A stretch of DNA of 19,106 nt from Kiritimatiellales bacterium (GTDB lineage: Bacteria; Verrucomicrobiota; Kiritimatiellia; Kiritimatiellales; Pontiellaceae), in contig JAIPIO010000025.1 of the NCBI GenBank assembly GCA_021734595.1, forward strand, positions 1-19,106, written 5' to 3'. A model generated the notes under the pieces. That model was not told the DNA's origin. It ran no database searches and was given only the letters and a program-made list of their open reading frames with translations. The translations under genes and the position numbers were made by a program. Below, in pieces: positions 12,815 to 19,106 of the stretch. The stretch's first letter is position 1, and each line of letters starts with the position of its first letter.

Positions 12815-14680
12815 ATGATTGCGTTCAAAATTGTCCGAAAAATTGGGAAAATGCTGCGCGGCGGTGCGGGTAAAAAGGAAATCTTTCTCGGCGCGTTCTG
12901 CGGCGTGCTGATCGGTTTCAACCCCGTGGCCGGCCTGACGCTGGCACTCGCCATCCTGATTACGCTGTTGCTCAACGCCAACGTCGGCTTCACTCTGCTC
13001 GGCGTATTGGTCGGCAAGGGACTCGGCCTCGCGCTCGCCGTGGTCACTTTCCACACCGGCTACTTCATCATTCACAGCGTGGGGCTCGAGGGCTTTTTCA
13101 CCACGCTCGCCAACGCGCCCGTCACCGCGCTGATGGATCTGAACGTCTACTCGATGGTCGGCAGTCTCCCCTTCGCCATAATCACCGGGATTCTGTTTGG
13201 TAAATTTATCAGCGCCACCGTCAACAAGATCCGCGAACAGATGGTCAAGGCTGGTCAACACGAAAAGGTTGGCAAGGCGGTCGGCAACAAGTTTTCCAAA
13301 TTCCTCATGTGGCTCGTTTTCGGCAAGCAGAAGATTTCCACCGCCGATGTGCTCGCCAAGCAGTCCAAGCTCCTGCGCAAGTCCGGGATCATCCTCGTCG
13401 GCATCGTGCTTGTGATCGGTATCGTGCTTGAATTTTTCCTGCTCGACGTCGCTGTCAAGTCCGGCCTTCAGGCCGCCATCGGTGCCGAGACCGGCGCCGA
13501 GGTTGACATCGGTAAAGCACTCCTCTCGCTCGCGGGCGGCAAGCTTGAACTGGAAAACCTGCAAGTCACCGACCCCGACAAACTGACCCACAATCTCGTG
13601 CAGATCGACACCCTCGCCGCCGACATCAGCGTCAGCGACTTGCTCCGCAAATCCTACGCCATCGACCTGCTCGCCGGTAGCACCCTCAAGCGCGACGTGT
13701 TGCGCGCCAAACCCGGCGCGCTTCTTGTCAAAGAAGACAAGAAAAAGGACGCGGCCGAAGAGGCAACCGAGGAATCCAAGGAGGGTAAATCGCTCGAAGA
13801 CTATTTATCCAAGGCCAAGGATTGGAAAAAATACGGCGAAAAAGCCTACGAATATCTCAAGAAGCGCAAGGACAACGCCGAGTCCGTCGCCAAGGGTGAA
13901 AAGCCCAAGGCCACCAAGAAAGCCGCCGTAGCCGACGCCAAAAAACTCGGCTATCTCAAGGCTGCCGCCGATCTGGCCTCCTCCCGCCCAGCCTGGCTCA
14001 TCCGCGAGATAAAAATCGACAACGTCCTGCTGGGTGGCGACCAACCCGCGCAAACGTTCCAAGGTTCGGAGCTCTCCAGCCATCCCGAACTCAACGGCAA
14101 GCCCACCACCATCGTCATGACGCCCGTCGGCGGAACCGAACCCACCGCCAAGATCGTCCTGCACTTCGACGATCCCGCCGCCCGGCACGAGCTGGCCGCC
14201 AACCTCGACGGCATATCCATCGGCGGAGCTATTAAAACCAGCGACTCCTTCCCCGTTAACGTCAACGACGGCAAAGCCGATGTAAAAGCCAGCGGCACCT
14301 TCTCCGCCGACGAACTCAAGCTCCCCTTCACCATCATGGTCCACGACCTTAAGGCCGATGTTGAAGAAGGAAAAACCGTCATGGGTATGGACAGCAAAAC
14401 CGCCACCGAAGTCTTCAGCTCCATGGAGCAGATCGAACTCGACGGCTCCCTCGGCGGCAGCCTGCTCTCGCCCCGCGTCAAGCTCGACTACGAAAAGCTC
14501 ACCGCCAACATGAAATCCGCCGTCGTCGCCGCCGGTAAAAAGGAACTCACCAACCGCGCCAACAAAGAGGTGGACAAACTCAAAGGCCAGGCCGGCGAGG
14601 AAATCAATAAGGCGCTGGAGAGCAACGGGGCCAAGGAAGCAACCGAGAAAGCCAAAGGCATGCTCAAGAAGCTATTCTAA
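12815..14680 (+). CDS. Membrane protein fusing TIGR03546 and TIGR03545 families
   Basis: A 621-residue protein. Residues 1-~185 match the TIGR03546 pattern, a DUF2062-like membrane domain: KEIFLGAFCGVLIGFNPVAGLTLALAILI, a second hydrophobic region near 65-95, and LANAPVTALMDLNVYSMVGSLPF leading into a third near 108-130. Another membrane helix is at about 188-212. Residues ~212-621 match TIGR03545, an AsmA-like periplasmic beta-rich domain: AEVDIGKALLSLAGGKLELENLQVTDPDKLTHNLVQI, then a Lys/Ala-rich helical insert (about 300-385), more beta strands and a C-terminal helix rich in Lys and Ala. From what I recall, the two families usually occur as adjacent genes in outer-membrane bacteria, with unknown function; AsmA-like proteins are linked to lipid transfer to the outer membrane. 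GGAGGA lies about 7 nt before the ATG. Confidence 0.82.
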   Translation: MIAFKIVRKIGKMLRGGAGKKEIFLGAFCGVLIGFNPVAGLTLALAILITLLLNANVGFTLLGVLVGKGLGLALAVVTFHTGYFIIHSVGLEGFFTTLANAPVTALMDLNVYSMVGSLPFAIITGILFGKFISATVNKIREQMVKAGQHEKVGKAVGNKFSKFLMWLVFGKQKISTADVLAKQSKLLRKSGIILVGIVLVIGIVLEFFLLDVAVKSGLQAAIGAETGAEVDIGKALLSLAGGKLELENLQVTDPDKLTHNLVQIDTLAADISVSDLLRKSYAIDLLAGSTLKRDVLRAKPGALLVKEDKKKDAAEEATEESKEGKSLEDYLSKAKDWKKYGEKAYEYLKKRKDNAESVAKGEKPKATKKAAVADAKKLGYLKAAADLASSRPAWLIREIKIDNVLLGGDQPAQTFQGSELSSHPELNGKPTTIVMTPVGGTEPTAKIVLHFDDPAARHELAANLDGISIGGAIKTSDSFPVNVNDGKADVKASGTFSADELKLPFTIMVHDLKADVEEGKTVMGMDSKTATEVFSSMEQIELDGSLGGSLLSPRVKLDYEKLTANMKSAVVAAGKKELTNRANKEVDKLKGQAGEEINKALESNGAKEATEKAKGMLKKLF

Positions 14681-14721
14681 GTTTCACCACGTGGGATTTG
14701 GCAAGCATCCTGCTCCCGGTC

Positions 14722-14812
14722 CGTTTCCAATGGTTGGAAACGTGCTTCCAAGGTCTGGAAGATTTCGTCGTCCTTTTTCCAATGGCTGGAAAAACCCTTC
14801 CAGCCATTGGAA
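14722..14812. repeat. Cluster of four TTCC-N7-GGAA dyads
   Basis: Elements at 14722-14742 (perfect 9-bp arms), 14745-14761, 14774-14794 and 14798-14812, with centres 21-31 bp apart. All have exactly seven bases between TTCC and GGAA. They fill the gap between the convergent TIGR03546/03545 fusion and the 161-residue protein genes. The same motif forms the cluster at 3908-3987. Confidence 0.8.
14777..14812. terminator. Probable bidirectional terminator built from two dyads
   Basis: TTCCAATGGCTGGAA and its exact complement form a 15-bp stem with a 6-nt loop (AAACCC). It lies between two convergent genes, about 100 bp after one stop and 8 bp after the other. On the plus strand CCAATTTT follows; on the minus strand the stem is followed by purines. 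Termination of the plus-strand gene is the better supported direction. Confidence 0.6.
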
Positions 14813-14819
14813 CCAATTT

Positions 14820-15305
14820 TCAGTCGACGCTTTCTCCCTCAGATTCGTGGAGGGTCGCAACGGCAATGTATTCCTTCGCGGTTTTCGTAAATGCTCCTCT
14901 GAAGTCACCGGGCGATGCCACCCCGCTTTCGATGGCGGCCTTGACCTTTTCGGCCGAGGGGCTTCCGATACGGTCGAGCAATGGTTCGAGCTCGCTTCCA
15001 AGGTTGGGTAGCTCGGCCTTGAGCTTGCGCATATTTAGTTCGAGGATGGTTTTGTACCGATCACCGAGACGGGTGCGCAGCAGCTCTTCGTCGTATTCAA
15101 CGTGCGACACGCTGCGGTAGTTGATCTTCAGTCGCTTGCCGCCGATCTCGGGATACCACACTTTTTTCGCGTCGCCGCGCAAATGCGCCTTGAGCTTTTC
15201 CTGTAGCGCATGTTTGCGCTCCTTCAGCTCCTGCTCCTGCTGCTGAAGCCGGGTATACTCCTCCAGCACTGACTTGATTTCCTCGGTGAGTTCAACATTC
15301 TCCAT
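14820..15305 (-). CDS. Uncharacterised coiled-coil protein
   Basis: 161 residues from the ATG at 15305, chosen because AAGGAG lies 7 nt before it; an open frame extends ten codons further but lacks a ribosome site. Residues 1-~45 form a strongly charged helix with heptad character (EEIKSVLEEYTRLQQQEQELKERKHALQEKL). A more compact part follows, with VWYPEIGGKRLKINYRSVSHVEYDEELL, and then LGDRYKTILELNMRKLKAELPNLGSELEPLLDRI. No catalytic motif is visible and I do not recognise a family. The shape (coiled coil plus small basic domain) resembles phage- or defence-associated helper proteins, but this is only an impression. It is in the same direction as the 425-residue gene and the helicase, separated from them by a terminator-like hairpin. 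Confidence 0.75.
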   Translation of the reverse strand: MENVELTEEIKSVLEEYTRLQQQEQELKERKHALQEKLKAHLRGDAKKVWYPEIGGKRLKINYRSVSHVEYDEELLRTRLGDRYKTILELNMRKLKAELPNLGSELEPLLDRIGSPSAEKVKAAIESGVASPGDFRGAFTKTAKEYIAVATLHESEGESVD

Positions 15306-15350
15306 CGCCTTCTCCTTTCCTGCACATCCTCCCACTCCTACCTAAAAAGA

Positions 15351-15382
15351 CAATCCAGATTGAAGATCGTCAATCTGGATTG
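15351..15382 (-). terminator. Terminator hairpin, left copy of a repeated element
   Basis: Two perfect 13-bp arms (CAATCCAGATTGA and complement) enclose a 6-nt loop. On the minus strand the stem is followed by TCTTTTTAGG, so it qualifies as an intrinsic terminator for the 425-residue gene, whose stop is 11 bp upstream. The right arm with loop bases shares 17 nt (GATCGTCAATCTGGATT) with the hairpin at 17013-17046. Confidence 0.75.
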
Positions 15383-15392
15383 CACATTCCGA

Positions 15393-16670
15393 TCAATCAA
15401 GCCCGTGTTCCAGCAACTGTTCGATCCCGCCTTTCCATTTCCCGAACCCATCCTCGCCTTGGTAGTCGTGGATGATCCGGCGGAATGCGTCGGGGGGCTC
15501 CCGCAGGTAGGCATTGCGCCCCGCGGCATGGATGAAGCCGAGCTGCTCCTCGATCCAGCCGAGGCTGCGCCTGAATTCGTTCCGGTGGGCGGCCAGATGG
15601 TCCACCGGTTTTGAAAGCCTCCAAACATAGGTGGCATCGGTGCCGTCCAGCGTTTCCCAAACAAAATAGCCGCCCGATGTGCCCGACAGAAAACAGAGAA
15701 AGGCAAAAGGTTTCCTGACGATCCGCAAACGGATCAAATCGGCGCGGTGCTGTCCGGCAAGGTATTCAATATGCGCCGAGTGCTTCGGCTGCTTTATCCG
15801 TAGGATGTCGCGCAGGAAATCCCCGTCGGAATCGCCGAATCCAGCATCCTTCACCTTCACGAAGAAGCGGTTGAGCGTGATGATCCGTCCCCCCCGGTCG
15901 TCGCGTTTTGACAGCTCGGCCTTGACGAAATGGTAGCGCACTTCGCCGATCAATTTAGGCGAGATGCCGGCCAGCGCAGGCGACTCCGCCAACACCTCCT
16001 CCACCGTTCCGTCACGAACCCTGACTGCGGCACGGATATTGATCTTTCCGCCGCCTAGGCATTTCGCCAGATAGGGCTTGAGGCAGTTGAGCTTGGCGCT
16101 TAAGAAGCGGTTCTCCACTGAAAATCCAAGCTTGGCCTGGATTCCGGACATTGGAAGATAGACCTGCCACGCCACGTTGGCACACCCCTCCGTAAACCGC
16201 AGCTCCGCCAGCGGAACCCTGAAGCGGATGTGCTCCTCGAAGACCACCGGTTCCGGCGGGGGCTTGGGGGGTGCGGACGGCAAAGGACGAGGCGGTGCCA
16301 CTTGCCGGACAATGGGCTTCCGCACGGATGCCAGAGGTTCTATCTTCTTGAACTTTACGAGTTCTAAGATCCGATCATTGTCCTCGAACAGCAGCAATTT
16401 CCGAACATTGGAAAGTTCGATCCGCTGATCCTCAAACCCAACCGGATTCGGTTTGAAATCGACCACATCGCAATCCAGCACCCCATCCGAAAAATGATCC
16501 ACCCACACTTTTATCCACGGGAATTCCTGGGGGGCAAAACATTCTACCGGAAGCGTCTGGTTATTCGGCCGACGGAGCAATACCCGTTCCAACGGCAGGA
16601 AATCGCGACCATTGAAGAACAGCTTGCGCTCCTCCACCTTCACTATAAATGTAGTTCCCCGATCAAACAT
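15393..16670 (-). CDS. Uncharacterised 425-residue protein, two domains with Pro-rich linker
   Basis: I do not recognise this protein. Residues 1-~110 look like a small beta-rich domain (IVKVEERKLFFNGRDFLPLERVLLRR, WIKVWVDHFSDG). A proline-rich linker (about 117-142: PPRPLPSAPPKPPPEP) joins it to a larger C-terminal part with mixed strands and helices. There GTSGGYFVWETLDGTDATYVWRL near residue 335-357 and FRRIIHDYQGEDGFGKWKGGIEQLL at the end stand out. No signal peptide or membrane segment is visible, so it is likely cytoplasmic. The start overlaps the stop of the 97-residue gene by 8 bp, so the two are translationally coupled. Context next to a TOTE-type primase-helicase suggests a role in the same conflict or defence block, perhaps as the effector or nucleic-acid-binding partner. 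Confidence 0.8.
   Translation of the reverse strand: MFDRGTTFIVKVEERKLFFNGRDFLPLERVLLRRPNNQTLPVECFAPQEFPWIKVWVDHFSDGVLDCDVVDFKPNPVGFEDQRIELSNVRKLLLFEDNDRILELVKFKKIEPLASVRKPIVRQVAPPRPLPSAPPKPPPEPVVFEEHIRFRVPLAELRFTEGCANVAWQVYLPMSGIQAKLGFSVENRFLSAKLNCLKPYLAKCLGGGKINIRAAVRVRDGTVEEVLAESPALAGISPKLIGEVRYHFVKAELSKRDDRGGRIITLNRFFVKVKDAGFGDSDGDFLRDILRIKQPKHSAHIEYLAGQHRADLIRLRIVRKPFAFLCFLSGTSGGYFVWETLDGTDATYVWRLSKPVDHLAAHRNEFRRSLGWIEEQLGFIHAAGRNAYLREPPDAFRRIIHDYQGEDGFGKWKGGIEQLLEHGLD
16398..16414. repeat. TTTCC-N7-GGAAA dyad within the 425-residue gene
   Basis: TTTCCGAACATTGGAAA lies in the coding sequence and on the minus strand encodes SNVRK. The helicase copy at 18633-18649 encodes SSVRK in the same frame. 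Confidence 0.6.
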
Positions 16671-16956
16671 GCGGCCTCACCCAAAATGGAACATCATCCC
16701 TGCTCTTCTTTTCGGCACTACCTTGTGCTTCAAACGCATCCTGCCGGTGCTCCCACGCATGCAACTCCTCCCACATTTCTTTCTGCATAAGGAAAATCGG
16801 GTCATTAATCTGGCTATAGTCAACCTCCGGCGGACTGCGGCGGACGCGCTTTTGCTTGCCATTATTGAATATGGTTTCGTACATCTCCTTGCGTCGCTTC
16901 TTTTCCAGCTTCTGGGTCGGAGTCAGCTTCTTCGTTCCCTTCTTTTTCTTGCCCAT
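16663..16956 (-). CDS. Small basic protein coupled to the 425-residue protein
   Basis: 97 residues with a very Lys-rich N-terminus (MGKKKKGTKKLTPTQKLEKKRRKEMYE), then FNNGKQKRVRRSPPEVDYSQINDPIFLMQKEMWEELHAWE and a short charged tail. No fold or family can be named with certainty. The basic start suggests nucleic-acid binding; NDPIFLMQKEMWEEL looks like an amphipathic docking helix. The stop overlaps the start of the 425-residue gene by 8 bp. The pair lies between two related hairpins and just downstream of the primase-helicase, in the same orientation. Confidence 0.75.
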   Translation of the reverse strand: MGKKKKGTKKLTPTQKLEKKRRKEMYETIFNNGKQKRVRRSPPEVDYSQINDPIFLMQKEMWEELHAWEHRQDAFEAQGSAEKKSRDDVPFWVRPHV

Positions 16957-17012
16957 CGCCTTGGCTTCCTATGTTTAATCCCAGTATCAACTCCATGCAA
17001 CACGCCCCATGT

Positions 17013-17046
17013 TAAATCCAGATGCATGATCGTCAATCTGGATTTA
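17013..17046. repeat. Hairpin, right copy of the repeated element
   Basis: TAAATCCAGAT and its exact complement (11 bp) enclose a 12-nt loop. It lies 20 bp after the helicase stop and about 56 bp before the 97-residue gene's start. No T-tract follows on the minus strand, so it is less terminator-like than its relative at 15351-15382. The two share the same arm core and a 17-nt identical segment. Confidence 0.75.
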
Positions 17047-17066
17047 CCTTTTTCCACGACGGAAAG

Positions 17067-19106
17067 TCACAGCAATGCCGGCTCCGTCGATGGAAACGAA
17101 TAGCCGAGGGCTTCGTATCCCTTTACCCGCCGCTCAAACATGCGTACCAGCATCGGGCAATCCTGGTCGACATAATCGTAGATGCGCACTTCGCTTTTTG
17201 AATCATGCAGGCGGTGCAGCCGCCCGGCATACTGCGAAAGGATCCCCCGCCATGAAACGGGCATGGCCAGAAAGAGGGTGTCGAGACGCGGATCGTCAAA
17301 GCCTTCGCCCAGATAGCGCCCCGTCGCCAATATAACGTGCGGGAGGTCTTTCCAGTCGTTCAGCTTTCCGTTGATGTCCGCCAGCTTTTTCTTCCCGAGT
17401 CCGCCCTTGAGCAGTACCATCCGCTCAACCTCCGGCGCGAGCAATCCGTGAAGTATTTCCAGATGACGGGTTCGCTCGGTGAGAACCAGCGGGCATCGCC
17501 CCTCTTCGACCGCTGCAACAACATCTGTTGCAATGCGATGGTTCCGGGCATTGGAATCCACCAGCAACCGGTAGATTTCCGTGATCGAAAGATCCTCCCG
17601 CTCCGGAAACACAACCTCGCTGCAGGCACGAACAACAACCTTGTGATCAAAAGGCCGTTGCAACGCATGCTTCTTGTCGTGCGCCTTGTAGCGAACCGCC
17701 CCGCACTGCATGAAGACAATCGGATGGTGTCCGTCGCGACGCGTCGGTGTTGCGGAAAGCCCCGTCACATATTTTGCCGGGCACTGCCGCAATACATCCT
17801 CGAAGCTCTTCGCGGAAATATGGTGGCACTCATCGACGACCACATATCCATAATCCGCAACGAGGTCATCGACCACGCCCTTTTTGTTCAGGCTCTGGAT
17901 GACGGCCACATCGACGAGCCTGGAAACCTTCCGCTTTCCGCCGCCGATCTGCCCGATTTCGTTCCGATCCAAACCAAGGAAGGCCGACAATCGCTCCACC
18001 CACTGCTCCATCAACTGCCGCCGATGAACCACGATCAGGACATTGGTTTTGCGCTGTGCAACCAGCCACGCCGCCAGCACCGTTTTACCGAAAGCCGTCG
18101 GGGCGGACAGGACGCCGATATCGTGTTTCAGCAGAGCCTTGCCCGCCAGTAATTGCTCGTCTCTCAACCTGCCGCAAAACGAAACGGTCAGCCTTTCGCC
18201 CGCCGTCCGCTGATCGGATACCTGCACATCAATGGACAGCGAATCCAGCAATGCAATCAGTTCATCCGCACACCCGCGCGGCAAGGCTATATGTTCAGAA
18301 AACTCCTCGGCGCACGCGATAATGCGCGGCGTGTTGAACACGGGCATGCGCATCGCCTGCGCCTTGTAGAACTCGGGATTTCGGAACGCCGCCAACCGCA
18401 TAATCGCATTCCTCAGCGACGGCGAAAGTCCCTTCTTCGGGACATACACCTGATTGCCCAAAACGATTTCGATTGATTCAGGATGTTGCCCGGAAATATT
18501 CATGGGACATTTTCGTGATGGCGGCATCAGCCACGGCAACCCATCATCCTCGTCCGGTACGGCTCTCACCCCGAGAATCAAATCATCCCGCTCCGCCTCT
18601 TGAACCCATTCCACAACCAGGCCTTTTTGGATTTTCCGAACACTGGAAAGCAGCGCCCACTGATCCGCGAACGGAACCAACGCCCTGTCGACAAACACGC
18701 TGTTCCCGTTTCCCCGCACTTCCTTCTGTAACGGCAACGCAATCAGGTTCCCGAACCCGCCCGATGGCATCCGATCCTGATTCGGAAAAAAGCGGTCATA
18801 CGAATCAAACCCCAGTTCCGGGCGGGCATTCATGGCCTTCGTCAGAATAAACGAGCCGAGTTTGCGGGCAAGGCCGGCTGAAAGCGGCTCCGCAAAAAAG
18901 AGCCAAATATGCCCGCCGTTGCCCGACCGCGACCGCTCCAAATACGCCGCCACCTCCAGTTCATGGTAAGCGTCCAATAAGGCCAGGGCATCTTCCTGCC
19001 CTGCCGCCTTGTCGATATCGACCGCAAGGAAAGAACAGGTTTCATCCTTTTTCAGTGGATAGATTCCCATCACAAACGGTTTGCCTTGCGCATCCCTCCT
19101 GGAAAG
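17067..19106 (-). CDS. TOTE-type AEP primase fused to SF2 helicase, partial (N-terminus off right edge)
   Basis: 679 residues lie in the window; the frame stays open to the right edge through RRDAQGKPFVMGIYPL, so the GTG at 19073 is not the real start. The N-terminal part is an archaeo-eukaryotic primase-like domain of the kind found in TOTE conflict systems: the metal-binding DxD in LAVDIDK (19011-19019) and the sugar/metal His in SGNGGHIWLFF (18909-18911). The C-terminal part is a superfamily 2 DEAD/DEAH-like helicase: Walker A APTAFGKT (18081-18104), Walker B DECHH (17820-17834), motif III SATPTRRDG and motif VI QYAGRLHR (17211-17234). Such proteins are thought to recognise and process foreign nucleic acid, often with a nuclease. 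No nuclease motif is visible in this window; the rest of the system may lie to the right or be the unknown genes to the left. Confidence 0.88.
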   Translation of the reverse strand, partial: LSRRDAQGKPFVMGIYPLKKDETCSFLAVDIDKAAGQEDALALLDAYHELEVAAYLERSRSGNGGHIWLFFAEPLSAGLARKLGSFILTKAMNARPELGFDSYDRFFPNQDRMPSGGFGNLIALPLQKEVRGNGNSVFVDRALVPFADQWALLSSVRKIQKGLVVEWVQEAERDDLILGVRAVPDEDDGLPWLMPPSRKCPMNISGQHPESIEIVLGNQVYVPKKGLSPSLRNAIMRLAAFRNPEFYKAQAMRMPVFNTPRIIACAEEFSEHIALPRGCADELIALLDSLSIDVQVSDQRTAGERLTVSFCGRLRDEQLLAGKALLKHDIGVLSAPTAFGKTVLAAWLVAQRKTNVLIVVHRRQLMEQWVERLSAFLGLDRNEIGQIGGGKRKVSRLVDVAVIQSLNKKGVVDDLVADYGYVVVDECHHISAKSFEDVLRQCPAKYVTGLSATPTRRDGHHPIVFMQCGAVRYKAHDKKHALQRPFDHKVVVRACSEVVFPEREDLSITEIYRLLVDSNARNHRIATDVVAAVEEGRCPLVLTERTRHLEILHGLLAPEVERMVLLKGGLGKKKLADINGKLNDWKDLPHVILATGRYLGEGFDDPRLDTLFLAMPVSWRGILSQYAGRLHRLHDSKSEVRIYDYVDQDCPMLVRMFERRVKGYEALGYSFPSTEPALL
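18633..18649. repeat. TTTCC-N7-GGAAA dyad within the primase-helicase gene
   Basis: TTTCCGAACACTGGAAA, one base different from the copy at 16398-16414 in the neighbouring gene. On the minus strand it encodes SSVRK. Confidence 0.6.

Noticed and set aside
12809..13591. 260-codon open frame on the minus strand
   Set aside because: Antisense to the TIGR03546 membrane domain, with composition typical of a reversed hydrophobic gene and no motifs.
14722..14812. CRISPR-like array
   Set aside because: Repeats are only 15-21 nt, differ from each other, have irregular spacing with almost no spacers, and single copies occur in genes.
17337..18152. 271-codon open frame on the plus strand
   Set aside because: Antisense to the helicase core, whose motifs are on the minus strand.

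Overview
The window looks like a chromosomal segment of a Gram-negative, rod-shaped bacterium with a fairly high GC content. It carries a rod-complex operon, Tat and Sec lipoprotein signals, a family restricted to outer-membrane bacteria (TIGR03545/TIGR03546), and sulfate-ester enzymes. My best guess is a member of the PVC group, perhaps Kiritimatiellota-like. That is inference from gene content; no rRNA or other marker is present to settle it.

Left part (1-3777, minus strand): the rod cell-wall operon mreB-mreC-mreD-mrdA. mreC/mreD and mreD/mrdA overlap by 4 bp. mrdA (PBP2) runs off the left edge after the SxxK and SxN motifs. A ~250-bp divergent intergenic region follows. It holds two perfect palindromes, a cluster of TTTCC-N7-GGAAA dyads and a putative MarR operator.

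Middle (4032-12771, plus strand): a MarR regulator and a Tat-exported Cys-rich DUF3795 lipoprotein, adjacent and likely co-transcribed. Next come an exported NTF2/SnoaL-like protein and a 906-residue exported chimera of an alkylsulfatase-type metallo-beta-lactamase joined to an arylsulfotransferase-like propeller. A redox cluster follows: AcuI-type reductase, PNPOx-ferredoxin fusion, a tiny membrane ORF, a PNPOx protein, a peroxiredoxin-like lipoprotein and a zinc-less MDR oxidoreductase. The lipoprotein gene lies between two copies of a ~197-bp direct repeat. The second copy carries the C-terminal relic of a PNPOx gene. Another 50-codon ORF carries a relic of the alkylsulfatase domain.

Right part: a TIGR03546-TIGR03545 fusion membrane protein (plus strand), then a minus-strand accessory block. 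That block has a 161-residue coiled-coil protein, an unknown 425-residue protein coupled to a 97-residue basic protein, and an AEP primase-SF2 helicase of the TOTE-conflict type that runs off the right edge. Two near-identical hairpins bracket the 425/97-residue gene pair.

Across the whole window a 17-nt dyad, TTTCC-N7-GGAAA, recurs in both intergenic and coding DNA far more often than chance predicts. This dyad, the sulfatase/sulfotransferase chimera and the TOTE-linked block are the most interesting items.
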